DNA of 54,629 nucleotides from Microscilla marina ATCC 23134 (GCF_000169175.1 NZ_AAWS01000060.1:1-54629); one strand, 5' to 3'. Shown: positions 9,136 through 17,461, counted from the first letter of the stretch. Numbers and translations: made by a program. The notes: generated by a model from the sequence alone, not told the origin.

Positions 9136-9828
9136 TTACTTTTTTACTTCTTTAAATAAGTTAGTTGGAGTCATAATAGCAGATTTAGACATATTAGTAG
9201 CTTGCTCTTTTCGGACTCTGTAGATTTTATGTATTGATCTTTTATTACTTATTATAATGCTTATTGGATAATAAAGATGCTTTGCTTCTGACTGATCATC
9301 TGCTTTTTCTCTGTTATAATAAAATCCTTTAATTGTACTAGGCACATACGACCTTTGATAAATTCCATGCTCCGTAAAAACAGGGTTAAACCTTGCCAGG
9401 CTTTCTAAATAAGCATTTCCTTGCTCTAACTTATAAATATCCTCCCCATAATAGGTCTTGTTATACTTCTCCTCAGGTCTTTCATGGCGGTTCACCGCAT
9501 CCAAGGGGTAAATAATTTTCTTAGGCTCACCATCAGGGTCTTTGCCCGCAGGTGGCAATAGTATTTGTACCGCATCATCATACGCCATGTCAACCAAGTC
9601 TTTCCAAGCGTTGATATCTATGTTTTTTCTAAGCCAAACCTCCCAAGGAGTAGCGTCGCGGTATCGGCCATCCTCTATCTTCTGCTTTTCAAGCTCTTTT
9701 ATGCGTTCAAAGCTAACGGTTTTAGCATTGATCAACACCCTTTGCCCAGGGTCTATGTTCCAGTCGTAGCCCTGCCCGGTTTGTAGCCCCGCTTTGTGCT
9801 TGAGCCAAAATTCTTCAAATGTTTTCAT
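9136..9828 (-). CDS. KTFEEFW-family cassette protein A1 (lacks the N-terminal region)
   Basis: The 230-residue protein starts MKTFEEFWLKHKAGLQTGQG, which corresponds to residue 146 of full-length A4 (17462-18559). The first 130 residues are nearly identical to A2, and the C-terminal 95 residues after YYGEDIY are diverged yet keep a pattern KGFYY...HLYYPI...IYRVRK. An in-frame TAG lies just upstream of the ATG, where A4 instead continues, so the upstream part was lost at the cassette junction. No signal peptide and no known catalytic motif. It heads cassette 1 with B1, C1 and the D genes behind it. Confidence 0.72.
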   Translation of the reverse strand: MKTFEEFWLKHKAGLQTGQGYDWNIDPGQRVLINAKTVSFERIKELEKQKIEDGRYRDATPWEVWLRKNIDINAWKDLVDMAYDDAVQILLPPAGKDPDGEPKKIIYPLDAVNRHERPEEKYNKTYYGEDIYKLEQGNAYLESLARFNPVFTEHGIYQRSYVPSTIKGFYYNREKADDQSEAKHLYYPISIIISNKRSIHKIYRVRKEQATNMSKSAIMTPTNLFKEVKK

Positions 9829-9879
9829 ATTGGCGCGCTACTTGACCAAGGTCTAGCTTATTGCCACGCTTTTGGGCAT

Positions 9880-9909
9880 AAAAAAACTCCCCCACTACGA
9901 GGAGCTTTT
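9880..9909 (-). terminator. Rho-independent terminator after D2
   Basis: Same stem-loop and T-run as at 5917: AAAAGCTCCTC, loop GTAGTG, GGGGAG and seven T on the minus strand. It separates cassette 2 from cassette 1. Confidence 0.8.
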
Positions 9910-9917
9910 GTGTTTTT

Positions 9918-10646
9918 TTAAAACCTCTTATCCTCTACCAACTGGCCCCCCTCATACCGCTTTTGCCGCAATAGCTTGCCCATGTCATACCAAGTCTCTT
10001 GTTGCAGGGTACCGTCTTCGTTCCAAAGTATCCAATGCCCGTGACGCTTGTGTCCTAAGCTTTTGCCGTTTTTGTCGTATTGTTTTACTGTCCATTCTTG
10101 CTTCCAAGGAATGCCTTTATCCCATACTTTACGTTTTTTGCTTTCTAAATGTACTTTATCCTTAATTATCACATACTCTTCTTCGTTTTTTTTCCCTATA
10201 ATATCTCTGCTCCAACTAATGGTATGCAAAGAAAAATTATCAGGGTTAGTTTCAAAGATGTAAAAGTATTCTCTGCTTTTGATGGAATCATTTTGGGCAT
10301 TTGCCCAACCAAAGTACTCATACAACTTTTTGAGGGTATCGTGTGCATAGGTAAAGCGCATATAGTTGTGGCGTTGAGTATTGCTCAACCATTCTGTCCA
10401 TTCGCCGTGGCGTTTGCCCGCCACATAATAGCCTTCGGTCAGTTTTTGCCCGGTAGCGGCATCCCACTTGCGGTATACACTATCGAGTTTGCCGTTTTTA
10501 TAATACTTTTCTTCTTTAAAGGCTCTCCCTTGGCGGTGCTCAAGTTCTGGGTCTAAATGAAAACTAAACCTCCCAGAAGGCATTTGGGCAAACACCCCTA
10601 AAGGCATTGCCCATAAAAAACAGCATATAATATTTATTCTCAACAT
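9918..10646 (-). CDS. Exported MORN/YwqK-like protein D2 (the one intact copy)
   Basis: The 242-residue protein has a signal peptide (about 1-20, ending GVFAQ) and about five MORN-variant repeats in two blocks: residues about 40-95 (EEKYYKNGKLDSVYRKWD, TEGYYVAGKRHGEWTEW) and about 175-240 (WTVKQYDKNGKSLGHKRHGH, QETWYDMGKLLRQKRYEGG). An A8 tract at 10186-10193 keeps the frame through IIGKKNEEEYV, while the three other copies have one A fewer than needed. It ends cassette 2, 7 bp after the C2 stop. YwqK-type MORN proteins are often toxin partners; here this is inference. Confidence 0.82.
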   Translation of the reverse strand: MLRINIICCFLWAMPLGVFAQMPSGRFSFHLDPELEHRQGRAFKEEKYYKNGKLDSVYRKWDAATGQKLTEGYYVAGKRHGEWTEWLSNTQRHNYMRFTYAHDTLKKLYEYFGWANAQNDSIKSREYFYIFETNPDNFSLHTISWSRDIIGKKNEEEYVIIKDKVHLESKKRKVWDKGIPWKQEWTVKQYDKNGKSLGHKRHGHWILWNEDGTLQQETWYDMGKLLRQKRYEGGQLVEDKRF

Positions 10647-10653
10647 ATAAGTG

Positions 10654-11637
10654 TTAGTTAATCTTTACATAAAAGGTTTTGGTATCATCTTTTTTAAAGT
10701 ATATTTTTTGGGCTCTCCCTTCTGGTTGTATGTATTGGTCATAGGCATAAGTCACTTTTACATATTTTACCCCTTTTACCGTTTTTGGAGGAGCTACTAT
10801 AGTTACCACAACTTTTTCAAAACGTGCACTTTTACCTTGGTAGGTTCCTACAAACCTTAAACTAAGGGTAGAACCTACCGAGTAATTAGCATTTCCTATT
10901 TCATCTACCATATAACGCCCTGAATCTGGTTTAGCACTCACTACACTAGTGGGTATACTTCGAGCTTCCTCAGCGATTCCTTCAAACTTCCCCTTCTCCT
11001 TCTCCAACCCTTTATCGTGCACCACGTGTTGATTTTCGCGGTCTACCTTGGGGGCGCCTTTTTCGCCTTGTTTTATATCAGGGTTCAGGGTGCGGGCACA
11101 AGCCCCTTCCAGTTTTTCCAGGTAGTCGTTCATGGTAATGCCTTTACCAGTGGTGGCTCGGTTATGCTTGTTGGTTACTTCTATAAGGTCGAGCTTGCTG
11201 CCATACCGTTGGGCAATACGTACCAATTCGTGGGCGTGTTGCGCGGTAAACTCTTTCATAAGCGAGGTGTGCCGCCCCTCCAATACCGCATTTGCCAACA
11301 TGGCGCCCCATAGTTTTCTTGCCTGGGGTTGGGTGTCCAGTATTTTTAGTAGTTGGGCTATTTTGCCATTGCCTTTTTTCTGTGCTTCGGCTTTTTTGTT
11401 AAACACGATCTTGCGTTTGCCTTGGTCATTACGGTGGGCATTGGGGTTGTCGGTAGTAACCCCACCCAACACCTTTTTACTGGTACCGTGCTGGCTCGAT
11501 TTGTGTATGTCGGTGGTGCCGTTTACGCTATGGGTCTTGTCGCCTTCCATGCGGTCTTGCACCATCAAGCTAAGCAAGGCAGTGCCGTCTGACGAGCTTT
11601 TGCCGCTAAATATAGAAGTTAGTCTTTCGGGAGCCAT
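10654..11637 (-). CDS. MAPERL-family cassette protein C2 (full length)
   Basis: The protein of 327 residues starts at the ATG of MAPERLTSIFSGK; a TTG five codons upstream is in frame but the paralogues start at MAPERL. A charged, low-complexity N-terminal third is followed by a helical domain (about 95-190: ARKLWGAMLANAVLEG, LEKLEGACARTL), a conserved linker VDRENQHVVHDKGLEKEKGK, and a C-terminal beta-rich domain (about 230-327: TLSLRFVGTYQGKSARFEKV, PPKTVKGVKYVKVTY, end FYVKIN). No signal peptide. Its first half matches C1 and its last 125 residues match C3, so it is a mosaic. Family not recognised. Confidence 0.78.
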   Translation of the reverse strand: MAPERLTSIFSGKSSSDGTALLSLMVQDRMEGDKTHSVNGTTDIHKSSQHGTSKKVLGGVTTDNPNAHRNDQGKRKIVFNKKAEAQKKGNGKIAQLLKILDTQPQARKLWGAMLANAVLEGRHTSLMKEFTAQHAHELVRIAQRYGSKLDLIEVTNKHNRATTGKGITMNDYLEKLEGACARTLNPDIKQGEKGAPKVDRENQHVVHDKGLEKEKGKFEGIAEEARSIPTSVVSAKPDSGRYMVDEIGNANYSVGSTLSLRFVGTYQGKSARFEKVVVTIVAPPKTVKGVKYVKVTYAYDQYIQPEGRAQKIYFKKDDTKTFYVKIN

Positions 11638-11666
11638 TGCCCAAGCCAGCAAAAACGCCAGGGCTT

Positions 11667-12350
11667 CTACTTCTTATCTACTAAACTTAAAATCATGTAC
11701 TTAATCACCTCTTCTTCGTAGCGAAGGATGTTGTTTTGTAGAAGCTGCAAGTGTGATAAAGCAAGTATTAGAGGGGTGTTTTTAAAATAAGCATTTACAA
11801 AGTCTTCTTTCTTATGGCTGGGTAAAAGCTTATAACGAAGATTTCTTTGATAGTTTGTGGTTAGTTTCGAAAGTTTAAAGTAATCAAATTCTTGATTAAT
11901 AAAATCAGTATATTCATTAAGTCTTTTTTCTAAATCAAAAGCTTGACGTTCCTTTAACATTACTTTTTCAACTAATGCTTCTTCATAAGGGTTTACTATT
12001 TGCTCTGTATCAGGGTTAATTCCATTGCCTGCCTTTTTTACAAGCTGATGAATTAATTTATCAATAAACGTGATTTGTTCAGTCGTCCTTTTTTTTAAGC
12101 TTGTGTACTTCGTTATTAACTTTGGTTTATCTTTAAAGTACTTTCTCACAAAAGCATAAGTGTTATCTGACCACTTTTTACCTATGGAGGTATTATAAGA
12201 CAATACATTGTTATGTTTGTAAATAATACTTAACAATTGCTCTTTGTTTAACTTAGGCACTTTTTTATCGGTTGTTGGTTGCGAAACAGTACAACCAAAA
12301 AGGCAACAGAGAATAATATAAAAAAGGTGTATTTTATAGGTTAGATTCAT
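11667..12350 (-). CDS. Diversified cassette lipoprotein B2
   Basis: The 227-residue protein has a lipobox LCCLFGCTVS, a helical diverged middle with a KKAGNGINPDTE glycine patch, and the shared tail NTPLILALSHLQLLQNNILR followed by YEEEVIKYMILSLVDKK. It starts 7 bp after A2. Overall it is clearly homologous to B1, B3, B4 and B5 but poorly conserved outside the tail, in contrast with the near-identical A, C and D blocks around it. Confidence 0.75.
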   Translation of the reverse strand: MNLTYKIHLFYIILCCLFGCTVSQPTTDKKVPKLNKEQLLSIIYKHNNVLSYNTSIGKKWSDNTYAFVRKYFKDKPKLITKYTSLKKRTTEQITFIDKLIHQLVKKAGNGINPDTEQIVNPYEEALVEKVMLKERQAFDLEKRLNEYTDFINQEFDYFKLSKLTTNYQRNLRYKLLPSHKKEDFVNAYFKNTPLILALSHLQLLQNNILRYEEEVIKYMILSLVDKK

Positions 12351-12356
12351 AAATAG

Positions 12357-13055
12357 TTATTTTTTTGTGACTGTGAGTTGTTTAAATGGCTGTTTGGTTT
12401 GTAGTATTTTCTTACCTGTCATTGTGCCAATTGCACTAGCCTGAAATCTATAAAGGTAAAATACCCGGTGATGGTTGGTTTTTATTAATGCTATTGGATA
12501 ATAACAATATTTTTGTTCGGGGTCTTCACGATCATAATAATATCCTTTATGTTTACTTAAAGTATATTTTCTATCGTAAATCCCTGAACTTGTTCCTTGA
12601 AATATAGGATGTTCGCTGATACTTGTGGACGAACCTATGCTACCCTGTTGATCTAATAAGTATAGCTCCTCCCCATAATAGGTCTTGTTATACTTCTCCT
12701 CAGGTCTTTCATGGCGGTTCACCGCATCTAAAGGGTAAATAACTTTCTTAGGCTCACCGTCAGGGTCTTTGCCCGCAGGTGGCAATAGTATTTGTACCGC
12801 ATCATCATACGCCATGTCAACCAAGTCTTTCCAAGCGTTGATATCTATGTTTTTTCTAAGCCAAACCTCCCAAGGAGTAGCGTCGCGGTAGCGGCCATCC
12901 TCTATCTTCTGCTTTTCAAGCTCTTTTATGCGTTCAAAGCTAACGGTTTTAGCATTGATCAACACCCTTTGCCCAGGGTCTATGTTCCAGTCGTAGCCCT
13001 GCCCGGTTTGTAGCCCCGCTTTGTGCTTGAGCCAAAACTCTTCAAATGTTTTCAT
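12357..13055 (-). CDS. KTFEEFW-family cassette protein A2 (lacks the N-terminal region)
   Basis: The 232-residue protein is almost identical to A1 up to the motif KYNKTYYGE (residue about 132) and then diverges sharply (LLDQQGSIGSSTSISEHPIF and so on), while keeping the spacing of KGYYYDRE, KYCYYPIALI and FYLYRFQ. The upstream context is the same truncated junction as A1. This pattern, a fixed N-terminal block with an exchanged C-terminal domain next to a diverged B gene, is what polymorphic toxin loci look like. No catalytic motif recognised. Confidence 0.72.
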   Translation of the reverse strand: MKTFEEFWLKHKAGLQTGQGYDWNIDPGQRVLINAKTVSFERIKELEKQKIEDGRYRDATPWEVWLRKNIDINAWKDLVDMAYDDAVQILLPPAGKDPDGEPKKVIYPLDAVNRHERPEEKYNKTYYGEELYLLDQQGSIGSSTSISEHPIFQGTSSGIYDRKYTLSKHKGYYYDREDPEQKYCYYPIALIKTNHHRVFYLYRFQASAIGTMTGKKILQTKQPFKQLTVTKK

Positions 13056-13106
13056 ATTGGCGCGCTACTTGACCAAGGTCTAGCTTATTGCCACGCTTTT
13101 GGGCAT

Positions 13107-13136
13107 AAAAAAACTCCCCCACTACGAGGAGCTTTT
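13107..13136 (-). terminator. Rho-independent terminator after D3
   Basis: Third copy of the cassette terminator (stem CTCCTC/GGGGAG extended by A/T pairs, then seven T on the minus strand). Confidence 0.8.
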
Positions 13137-13144
13137 GTGTTTTT

Positions 13145-13441
13145 TTAAAACCTCTTATCCTCTACCAATTGGTCCCCCTCATACCGCTTTTGCCGTAGCA
13201 GCTTGCCCATGTCATACCAAGTCTCTTGTTGCAGGGTACCGTCTTCGTTCCAAAGTATCCAATGCCCGTGACGCTTGTGTCCTAAGCTTTTGCCGTTTTT
13301 GTCGTATTGTTTTACTGTCCATTCTTGCTTCCAAGGAATGCCTTTATCCCATACTTTACGTTTTTTGCTTTCTAAATGTACTTTATCCTTAATTATCACA
13401 TACTCTTCTTCGTTTTTTTCCCTGTAATATCTCTGCTCCAA
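13145..13441 (-). CDS. MORN/YwqK-like protein D3, C-terminal half (shifted frame)
   Basis: The frame is colinear with and nearly identical to residues about 150-242 of D2 (KNEEEYVIIKDKVHLESKKR through LVEDKRF). The annotated-looking start MEQRYYRE is an out-of-frame translation of the end of the first half. The A7 tract at 13413-13419 needs one more A, or a -1 shift, to join it to 13396-13872. Confidence 0.58.
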   Translation of the reverse strand: MEQRYYREKNEEEYVIIKDKVHLESKKRKVWDKGIPWKQEWTVKQYDKNGKSLGHKRHGHWILWNEDGTLQQETWYDMGKLLRQKRYEGDQLVEDKRF

Positions 13442-13872
13442 CTAATGGTATGCAAAGAAAAATTATCAGGGTTAGTTTCAAAGATGTAAAAGTATTCTCT
13501 GCTTTTGATGGAATCATTTTGGGCATTTGCCCAACCAAAGTACTCATACAACTTTTTGAGGGTATCGTGTGCATAGGTAAAGCGCATATAGTTGTGGCGT
13601 TGAGTATTGCTCAACCATTCTGTCCATTCGCCGTGGCGTTTGCCCGCCACATAATAGCCTTCGGTCAGTTTTTGCCCGGTAGCGGCATCCCACTTGCGGT
13701 ATACACTATCGAGTTTGCCGTTTTTATAATACTTTTCTTCTTTAAAGGCTCTCCCTTGGCGGTGCTCAAGTTCTGGGTCTAAATGAAAACTAAACCTCCC
13801 AGAAGGCATTTGGGCAAACACCCCTAAAGGCATTGCCCATAAAAAACAGCATATAATATTTATTCTCAACAT
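13396..13872 (-). CDS. Exported MORN/YwqK-like protein D3, N-terminal half
   Basis: The 158-residue frame is identical to D2 through most of its length (signal peptide ending GVFAQ, MORN repeats) and ends RDITGKKTKKSM because the A tract has 7 instead of 8 bases. One further substitution (I to T) lies next to the tract. It starts 7 bp after C3. Because D2 and D3 are otherwise almost the same sequence, the difference is recent. Confidence 0.7.
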   Translation of the reverse strand: MLRINIICCFLWAMPLGVFAQMPSGRFSFHLDPELEHRQGRAFKEEKYYKNGKLDSVYRKWDAATGQKLTEGYYVAGKRHGEWTEWLSNTQRHNYMRFTYAHDTLKKLYEYFGWANAQNDSIKSREYFYIFETNPDNFSLHTISWSRDITGKKTKKSM

Positions 13873-13879
13873 ATAAGTG

Positions 13880-14866
13880 TTAGTTAATCTTTACATAAAA
13901 GGTTTTGGTATCATCTTTTTTAAAGTATATTTTTTGGGCTCTCCCTTCTGGTTGTATGTATTGGTCATAGGCATAAGTCACTTTTACATATTTTACCCCT
14001 TTTACCGTTTTTGGAGGAGCTACTATAGTTACCACAACTTTTTCAAAACGTGCACTTTTACCTTGGTAGGTTCCTACAAACCTTAAACTAAGGGTAGAAC
14101 CTACCGAGTAATTAGCATTTCCTATTTCATCTACCATATAACGCCCTGAATCTGGTTTAGCACTCACTACACTAGTGGGTATACTTCGAGCTTCCTCAGC
14201 GATTCCTTCAAACTTCCCCTTCTCCTTCTCCAACCCTTTATCGTGCACCACGTGTTGATTTTCGCGGTCTACCTTGGGGTCATCTTCTTTGCCCTTTTTT
14301 ATGCTAGGGTCCAGGGTGCGGGCACAAGCCCCCTCTAGCTTCGCCAGGTAGTCGTCCATCGTGCCTTTAGTGGTTTTTTGGGCAGCTTGGCTATACTCCC
14401 GGGCGGTTTTGCTGATGTCCAGCTCATCGCCATACTTTTGGGCAATACGTACCAACGCCTGGGCGTGTTGCAGGGTAAACTCGGCAAAAAAAGCGTCGTG
14501 GGTTCCCCGTAAAATCGCCTCAGCGAGCATCGTTTGCCACAAGGCTTTGGCGTGGAGGTTCGCAAAAACTACCTTCATTACCTCCTCGCGGTTGCCGTTG
14601 CCGTGCTTGTCTTGGGGTTTGGTGGGGCTGGTTTTGCCCTTGCCCACTACCGTGTCTCCCGTTGCCTCCTGGCGGGTGCGGGCAGCGGCTTTGCCCTTGC
14701 CTGCCTTGTTTTGGTCGTTGGTAGACGCTTTGCGCCAGTCGGTGGTGCCGTGGGTGCTGTTTTCCTGGTCGCCTTCGGGCAGGTCTTGAGCCAGTAGTAG
14801 CAGCATATCGGTGGCACTTATGGTGTTTTTACCGCTAAATATAGAAGTCAGTCTTTCGGGAGCCAT
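13880..14866 (-). CDS. MAPERL-family cassette protein C3
   Basis: The 328-residue protein shares MAPERLTSIFSGK with C1 and C2, then has a different N-terminal half (NTISATDMLLLLAQDLPEGD, a K/G/T-rich linker) and a diverged but alignable helical domain (LHAKALWQTMLAEAILRGTH, YLAKLEGACARTLDPSI). From KVDRENQHVVHDKG to the end it is the same as C2 at nucleotide level. The switch point lies near 14274. Such a sharp boundary indicates gene conversion or cassette recombination. Cytoplasmic or secreted without a leader; function unknown. Confidence 0.78.
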   Translation of the reverse strand: MAPERLTSIFSGKNTISATDMLLLLAQDLPEGDQENSTHGTTDWRKASTNDQNKAGKGKAAARTRQEATGDTVVGKGKTSPTKPQDKHGNGNREEVMKVVFANLHAKALWQTMLAEAILRGTHDAFFAEFTLQHAQALVRIAQKYGDELDISKTAREYSQAAQKTTKGTMDDYLAKLEGACARTLDPSIKKGKEDDPKVDRENQHVVHDKGLEKEKGKFEGIAEEARSIPTSVVSAKPDSGRYMVDEIGNANYSVGSTLSLRFVGTYQGKSARFEKVVVTIVAPPKTVKGVKYVKVTYAYDQYIQPEGRAQKIYFKKDDTKTFYVKIN

Positions 14867-14879
14867 TGCCCCAGGGCTT

Positions 14880-15593
14880 CTACTTCTTATCTACTAAACT
14901 TAAAATCATGTACTTAATCACCTCTTCTTCGTAGCGAAGTATAGTGTTTCGGAAATGCTTAAGGTAAATCACAGCCAAAATCACTGGAGTATTTTCGAAA
15001 TAAGCGTGGGCAAAATCTTTTTGACGCATTGTAATGTCATTCATATATAATGCATTTTTGTGATTAGTTCGTGCAATTATAGGTAGTTTAGGAATGCCAA
15101 ATTTTTTGTATTTGGTATTAAGAAACGTTACATAATCATTGAGCCATTCTTCTAATTTGTAGGCGTTTTTTTCTTTAATCATACATTGGGTAACCTCTAC
15201 TTTTTGCATAGGTGTTATTAATGAATGATTCTTTATACTTATCCCTCCACCAGCTCTTTTTATTAATGTTTGTTCTATTACTTTTATTTTAGCTATTAAT
15301 GGTGACACTGTGTGTGTATGTAGCAAAAGAATCTTTTTTCTTAGCACAGGATATTTTTTGTATTTTTTCAAAACGTCTGTTATTACAGGCTGTAAACCTA
15401 ATAACTTACTATTATTTCGGGTTACAGATACCAATAGTTCATTATGTAGATGAACTATGGTTTTTTTAGTTACTTGTGTTAATCTTGTTAAAGAATCTAC
15501 TTTGGTCTGTAGGTCAATATCTTTCTGTGAGTATCCACACGCACTTAAACACAAGAATATACAAAAACATGTTATATATTTTTTTATTATCAT
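14880..15593 (-). CDS. Diversified cassette lipoprotein B3
   Basis: The 237-residue protein has a lipobox CLSACGYS, a helical middle, the glycine patch KRAGGGISIKNHS and the tail FENTPVILAVIYLKHF followed by YEEEVIKYMILSLVDKK. It starts right after the A3 stop. In the glycine patch it resembles B5 (KRSGGFSIKTHS), just as A3 resembles A4 in its C-terminus, so A and B variants appear to change together. Confidence 0.75.
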   Translation of the reverse strand: MIIKKYITCFCIFLCLSACGYSQKDIDLQTKVDSLTRLTQVTKKTIVHLHNELLVSVTRNNSKLLGLQPVITDVLKKYKKYPVLRKKILLLHTHTVSPLIAKIKVIEQTLIKRAGGGISIKNHSLITPMQKVEVTQCMIKEKNAYKLEEWLNDYVTFLNTKYKKFGIPKLPIIARTNHKNALYMNDITMRQKDFAHAYFENTPVILAVIYLKHFRNTILRYEEEVIKYMILSLVDKK

Positions 15594-15595
15594 TT

Positions 15596-16003
15596 CTAGT
15601 TACTTCGTTTAATTACTAAATTATCCAAGGTCATTATCTGATTGCGTGAGATTTTTCCTGCCTGAGTTCGCTTAACCTTATAGAGGTAATAAATTACTTT
15701 ATAGTTAGATACTTGTTTTATAACAGGGTAGTATAAATGCTTTACCTCAGAATCTTCTAAACCTTCTGACATCTTCCTATAAAAACCTTTTGTTTTGCTT
15801 GCAATATAACCATCATTAAAGATAAAGTGATCCTCCATTATTGTTCCTTGGGCTTTATCTTCATCATAAATATCCTCTCCATAGTACATCTTATTATACT
15901 TCTCTTCGGGAGCTTTATTGCGGTTCACCGCATCTAAAGGGTAAATAACTTTCTTAGGCTCACCATCAGGGTCTTTGCCTGCGGGTGCAGGTTGAGCAAG
16001 CAT
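15596..16003 (-). CDS. KTFEEFW-family protein A3, only the variable C-terminal domain
   Basis: The 135-residue frame starts MLAQPAPAGKDPDGEP and keeps only the part from AGKDPDGEPKKVIYPLDAVNR onward, with a C-terminal domain close to A4 (YYGEDIYDEDKAQGTI, IYYLYKVKRTQAGKISR). All of the KTFEEFW block is missing. A terminator (16018-16052) lies just upstream, so it needs its own promoter or is a remnant. It may be an orphan C-terminal module as seen in polymorphic toxin loci; this is inference. Confidence 0.6.
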   Translation of the reverse strand: MLAQPAPAGKDPDGEPKKVIYPLDAVNRNKAPEEKYNKMYYGEDIYDEDKAQGTIMEDHFIFNDGYIASKTKGFYRKMSEGLEDSEVKHLYYPVIKQVSNYKVIYYLYKVKRTQAGKISRNQIMTLDNLVIKRSN

Positions 16004-16017
16004 TGATAATGTTTACC

Positions 16018-16052
16018 ACAAAAAAACGCAGCGACTACTTGAGCCACTGCGT
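16018..16052 (-). terminator. Terminator after B4
   Basis: On the minus strand ACGCAG and CTGCGT pair around a 15-base loop that can pair further, followed by a run of T. It closes the A4-B5-B4 unit. Confidence 0.6.
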
Positions 16053-16062
16053 GATCTTGCTT

Positions 16063-16797
16063 TTATTTTGGGTCTAATAAACGTAATACCATATAATTAA
16101 TTACTTCGTCACGATACCTAATTATCATTGCCTGAAAGTATGTGATATGAAGTATTGCTACTATTACTGGAGTATTGCTAAAATAAGCTTGTACAAAATT
16201 TTGTTGTTTTTTTAGGGGGCGGTTTTCAAAAAAAGCAATTTTCTGATTATTTATAATAATCTTAGGAAATTTAGGTATATCAAAATGTTCATATTCTTTA
16301 TGTATATATTTTACATAATTGGTTAGCTTTTTTTCTAAAGCATAAGCTCTCCCTTCTTTGAGCATAAGTTGCTCTACAACTGCTATTTCATAGGGTGTTT
16401 TAAGGTTATTATTAACCTTTCCTTTTCCTGCGCTCTTTTCTAATATTTTTTTTATTGTTTCCAGCTCCTTAACAAGTCTTTCACTTTTATACATTAATGA
16501 GTCTTTTATGAAAACGTAGTGTATTCTACGTAGAAGTACCCTATTGAGGCGGTCAATTTCTGGTGACGATACTCGCGCAAGACTGTCACCAATTACTTGG
16601 GTAACCAACAAATGTTGTAATACTTCAAGCCTGTGCTTTAATCCTGTAATTGTATCATTAAACTTATTTTTTTGTGCCTGAGACAGCGTACTTGAAAAGT
16701 TCTTAGTATTTTCAGGTATACAACTTATGGTTGTACCTACCAAAAATATATACAATATTATAAAATAGTTTTGTTTGTTATAATGGGGCTGTTTCAT
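16063..16797 (-). CDS. Diversified cassette lipoprotein B4
   Basis: The 244-residue protein has a leader with VGTTISCIPEN (lipobox-like), a helical body, the patch KSAGKGKVNNNLKTP and the tail FSNTPVIVAILHITYFQAMI with RYRDEVINYMVLRLLDPK, a variant of the shared tail. It overlaps the end of B5 by 20 bp, which suggests translational coupling. Two B genes behind one A gene may reflect a spare immunity-like gene left from a lost A variant. Confidence 0.75.
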   Translation of the reverse strand: MKQPHYNKQNYFIILYIFLVGTTISCIPENTKNFSSTLSQAQKNKFNDTITGLKHRLEVLQHLLVTQVIGDSLARVSSPEIDRLNRVLLRRIHYVFIKDSLMYKSERLVKELETIKKILEKSAGKGKVNNNLKTPYEIAVVEQLMLKEGRAYALEKKLTNYVKYIHKEYEHFDIPKFPKIIINNQKIAFFENRPLKKQQNFVQAYFSNTPVIVAILHITYFQAMIIRYRDEVINYMVLRLLDPK

Positions 16798-17452
16798 CTG
16801 TTAGGTATGATATAACTTGTATAATAGCTTTTTTTTGATAGTTAATTACCATATTCTGAAAATGAGTAAGGTATGCCAACGCCAATATGACAGGCGTATT
16901 GTCAAAATACGTATGAGCAAAGTCTTTATCTTTAGTTAAAGTAAGTAATGGCAACTTACCAACACCTAAACGAGCATATCTATCATTAAGAAACTTTACA
17001 TATTTATCAAGCTGATATTTAAGTACATTTGCGTTGTTTTCTGTGATCATGCAAAGCCGTACTTGTTCTGTTTCTAATGGAAACATAACCGAGTGGGTTT
17101 TAATACTAAACCCTCCAGATCTTTTAATCAATGTTTGTTGGAGCTGCATAATTTCGCCATTCAATTGATGGCTTGTTTTTTTTATTCTTACTACTTCTTT
17201 CCAAAACGATCCTCCATGCTTACGGTGACGTACCAACACAGGCCTTTCAAGCATTATATCTCCATGCTTTTTTTCTCTCAGGAGTTGCCGTCCTAAATTC
17301 ACTTCCAGCAAATGGCTAGCATCTTTTAAATCTAGAATTAGTTGCTTAAGGCTGTCTGCCTCACTTAATTGATGTTGTTGGTTTGGGCTGTTACAACTAT
17401 TTAATGTTGTAACAGCCAAAAAGGCTAATAGAATGTAAATACTATGTTTCAT
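16778..17452 (-). CDS. Diversified cassette lipoprotein B5
   Basis: The 224-residue protein has a lipobox VTTLNSCNSP, the patch KRSGGFSIKTHSVM and the tail FDNTPVILALAYLTHFQNMV, ending with a changed terminus (YQKKAIIQVISYLTDETAPL) instead of SLVDKK. It follows full-length A4 by 9 bp and overlaps B4. It is likely the cognate partner of A4 if A and B form pairs. Confidence 0.75.
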   Translation of the reverse strand: MKHSIYILLAFLAVTTLNSCNSPNQQHQLSEADSLKQLILDLKDASHLLEVNLGRQLLREKKHGDIMLERPVLVRHRKHGGSFWKEVVRIKKTSHQLNGEIMQLQQTLIKRSGGFSIKTHSVMFPLETEQVRLCMITENNANVLKYQLDKYVKFLNDRYARLGVGKLPLLTLTKDKDFAHTYFDNTPVILALAYLTHFQNMVINYQKKAIIQVISYLTDETAPL

Positions 17453-17461
17453 TGTAATTAA

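Noticed and set aside
7812-11704. Plus-strand frames opposite the C and A genes (for example 7927-8463, 11132-11704, 9565-9786)
   Set aside because: They run antisense to conserved genes and recur only because the genes are duplicated; the minus-strand products have leaders, shared tails and terminators.
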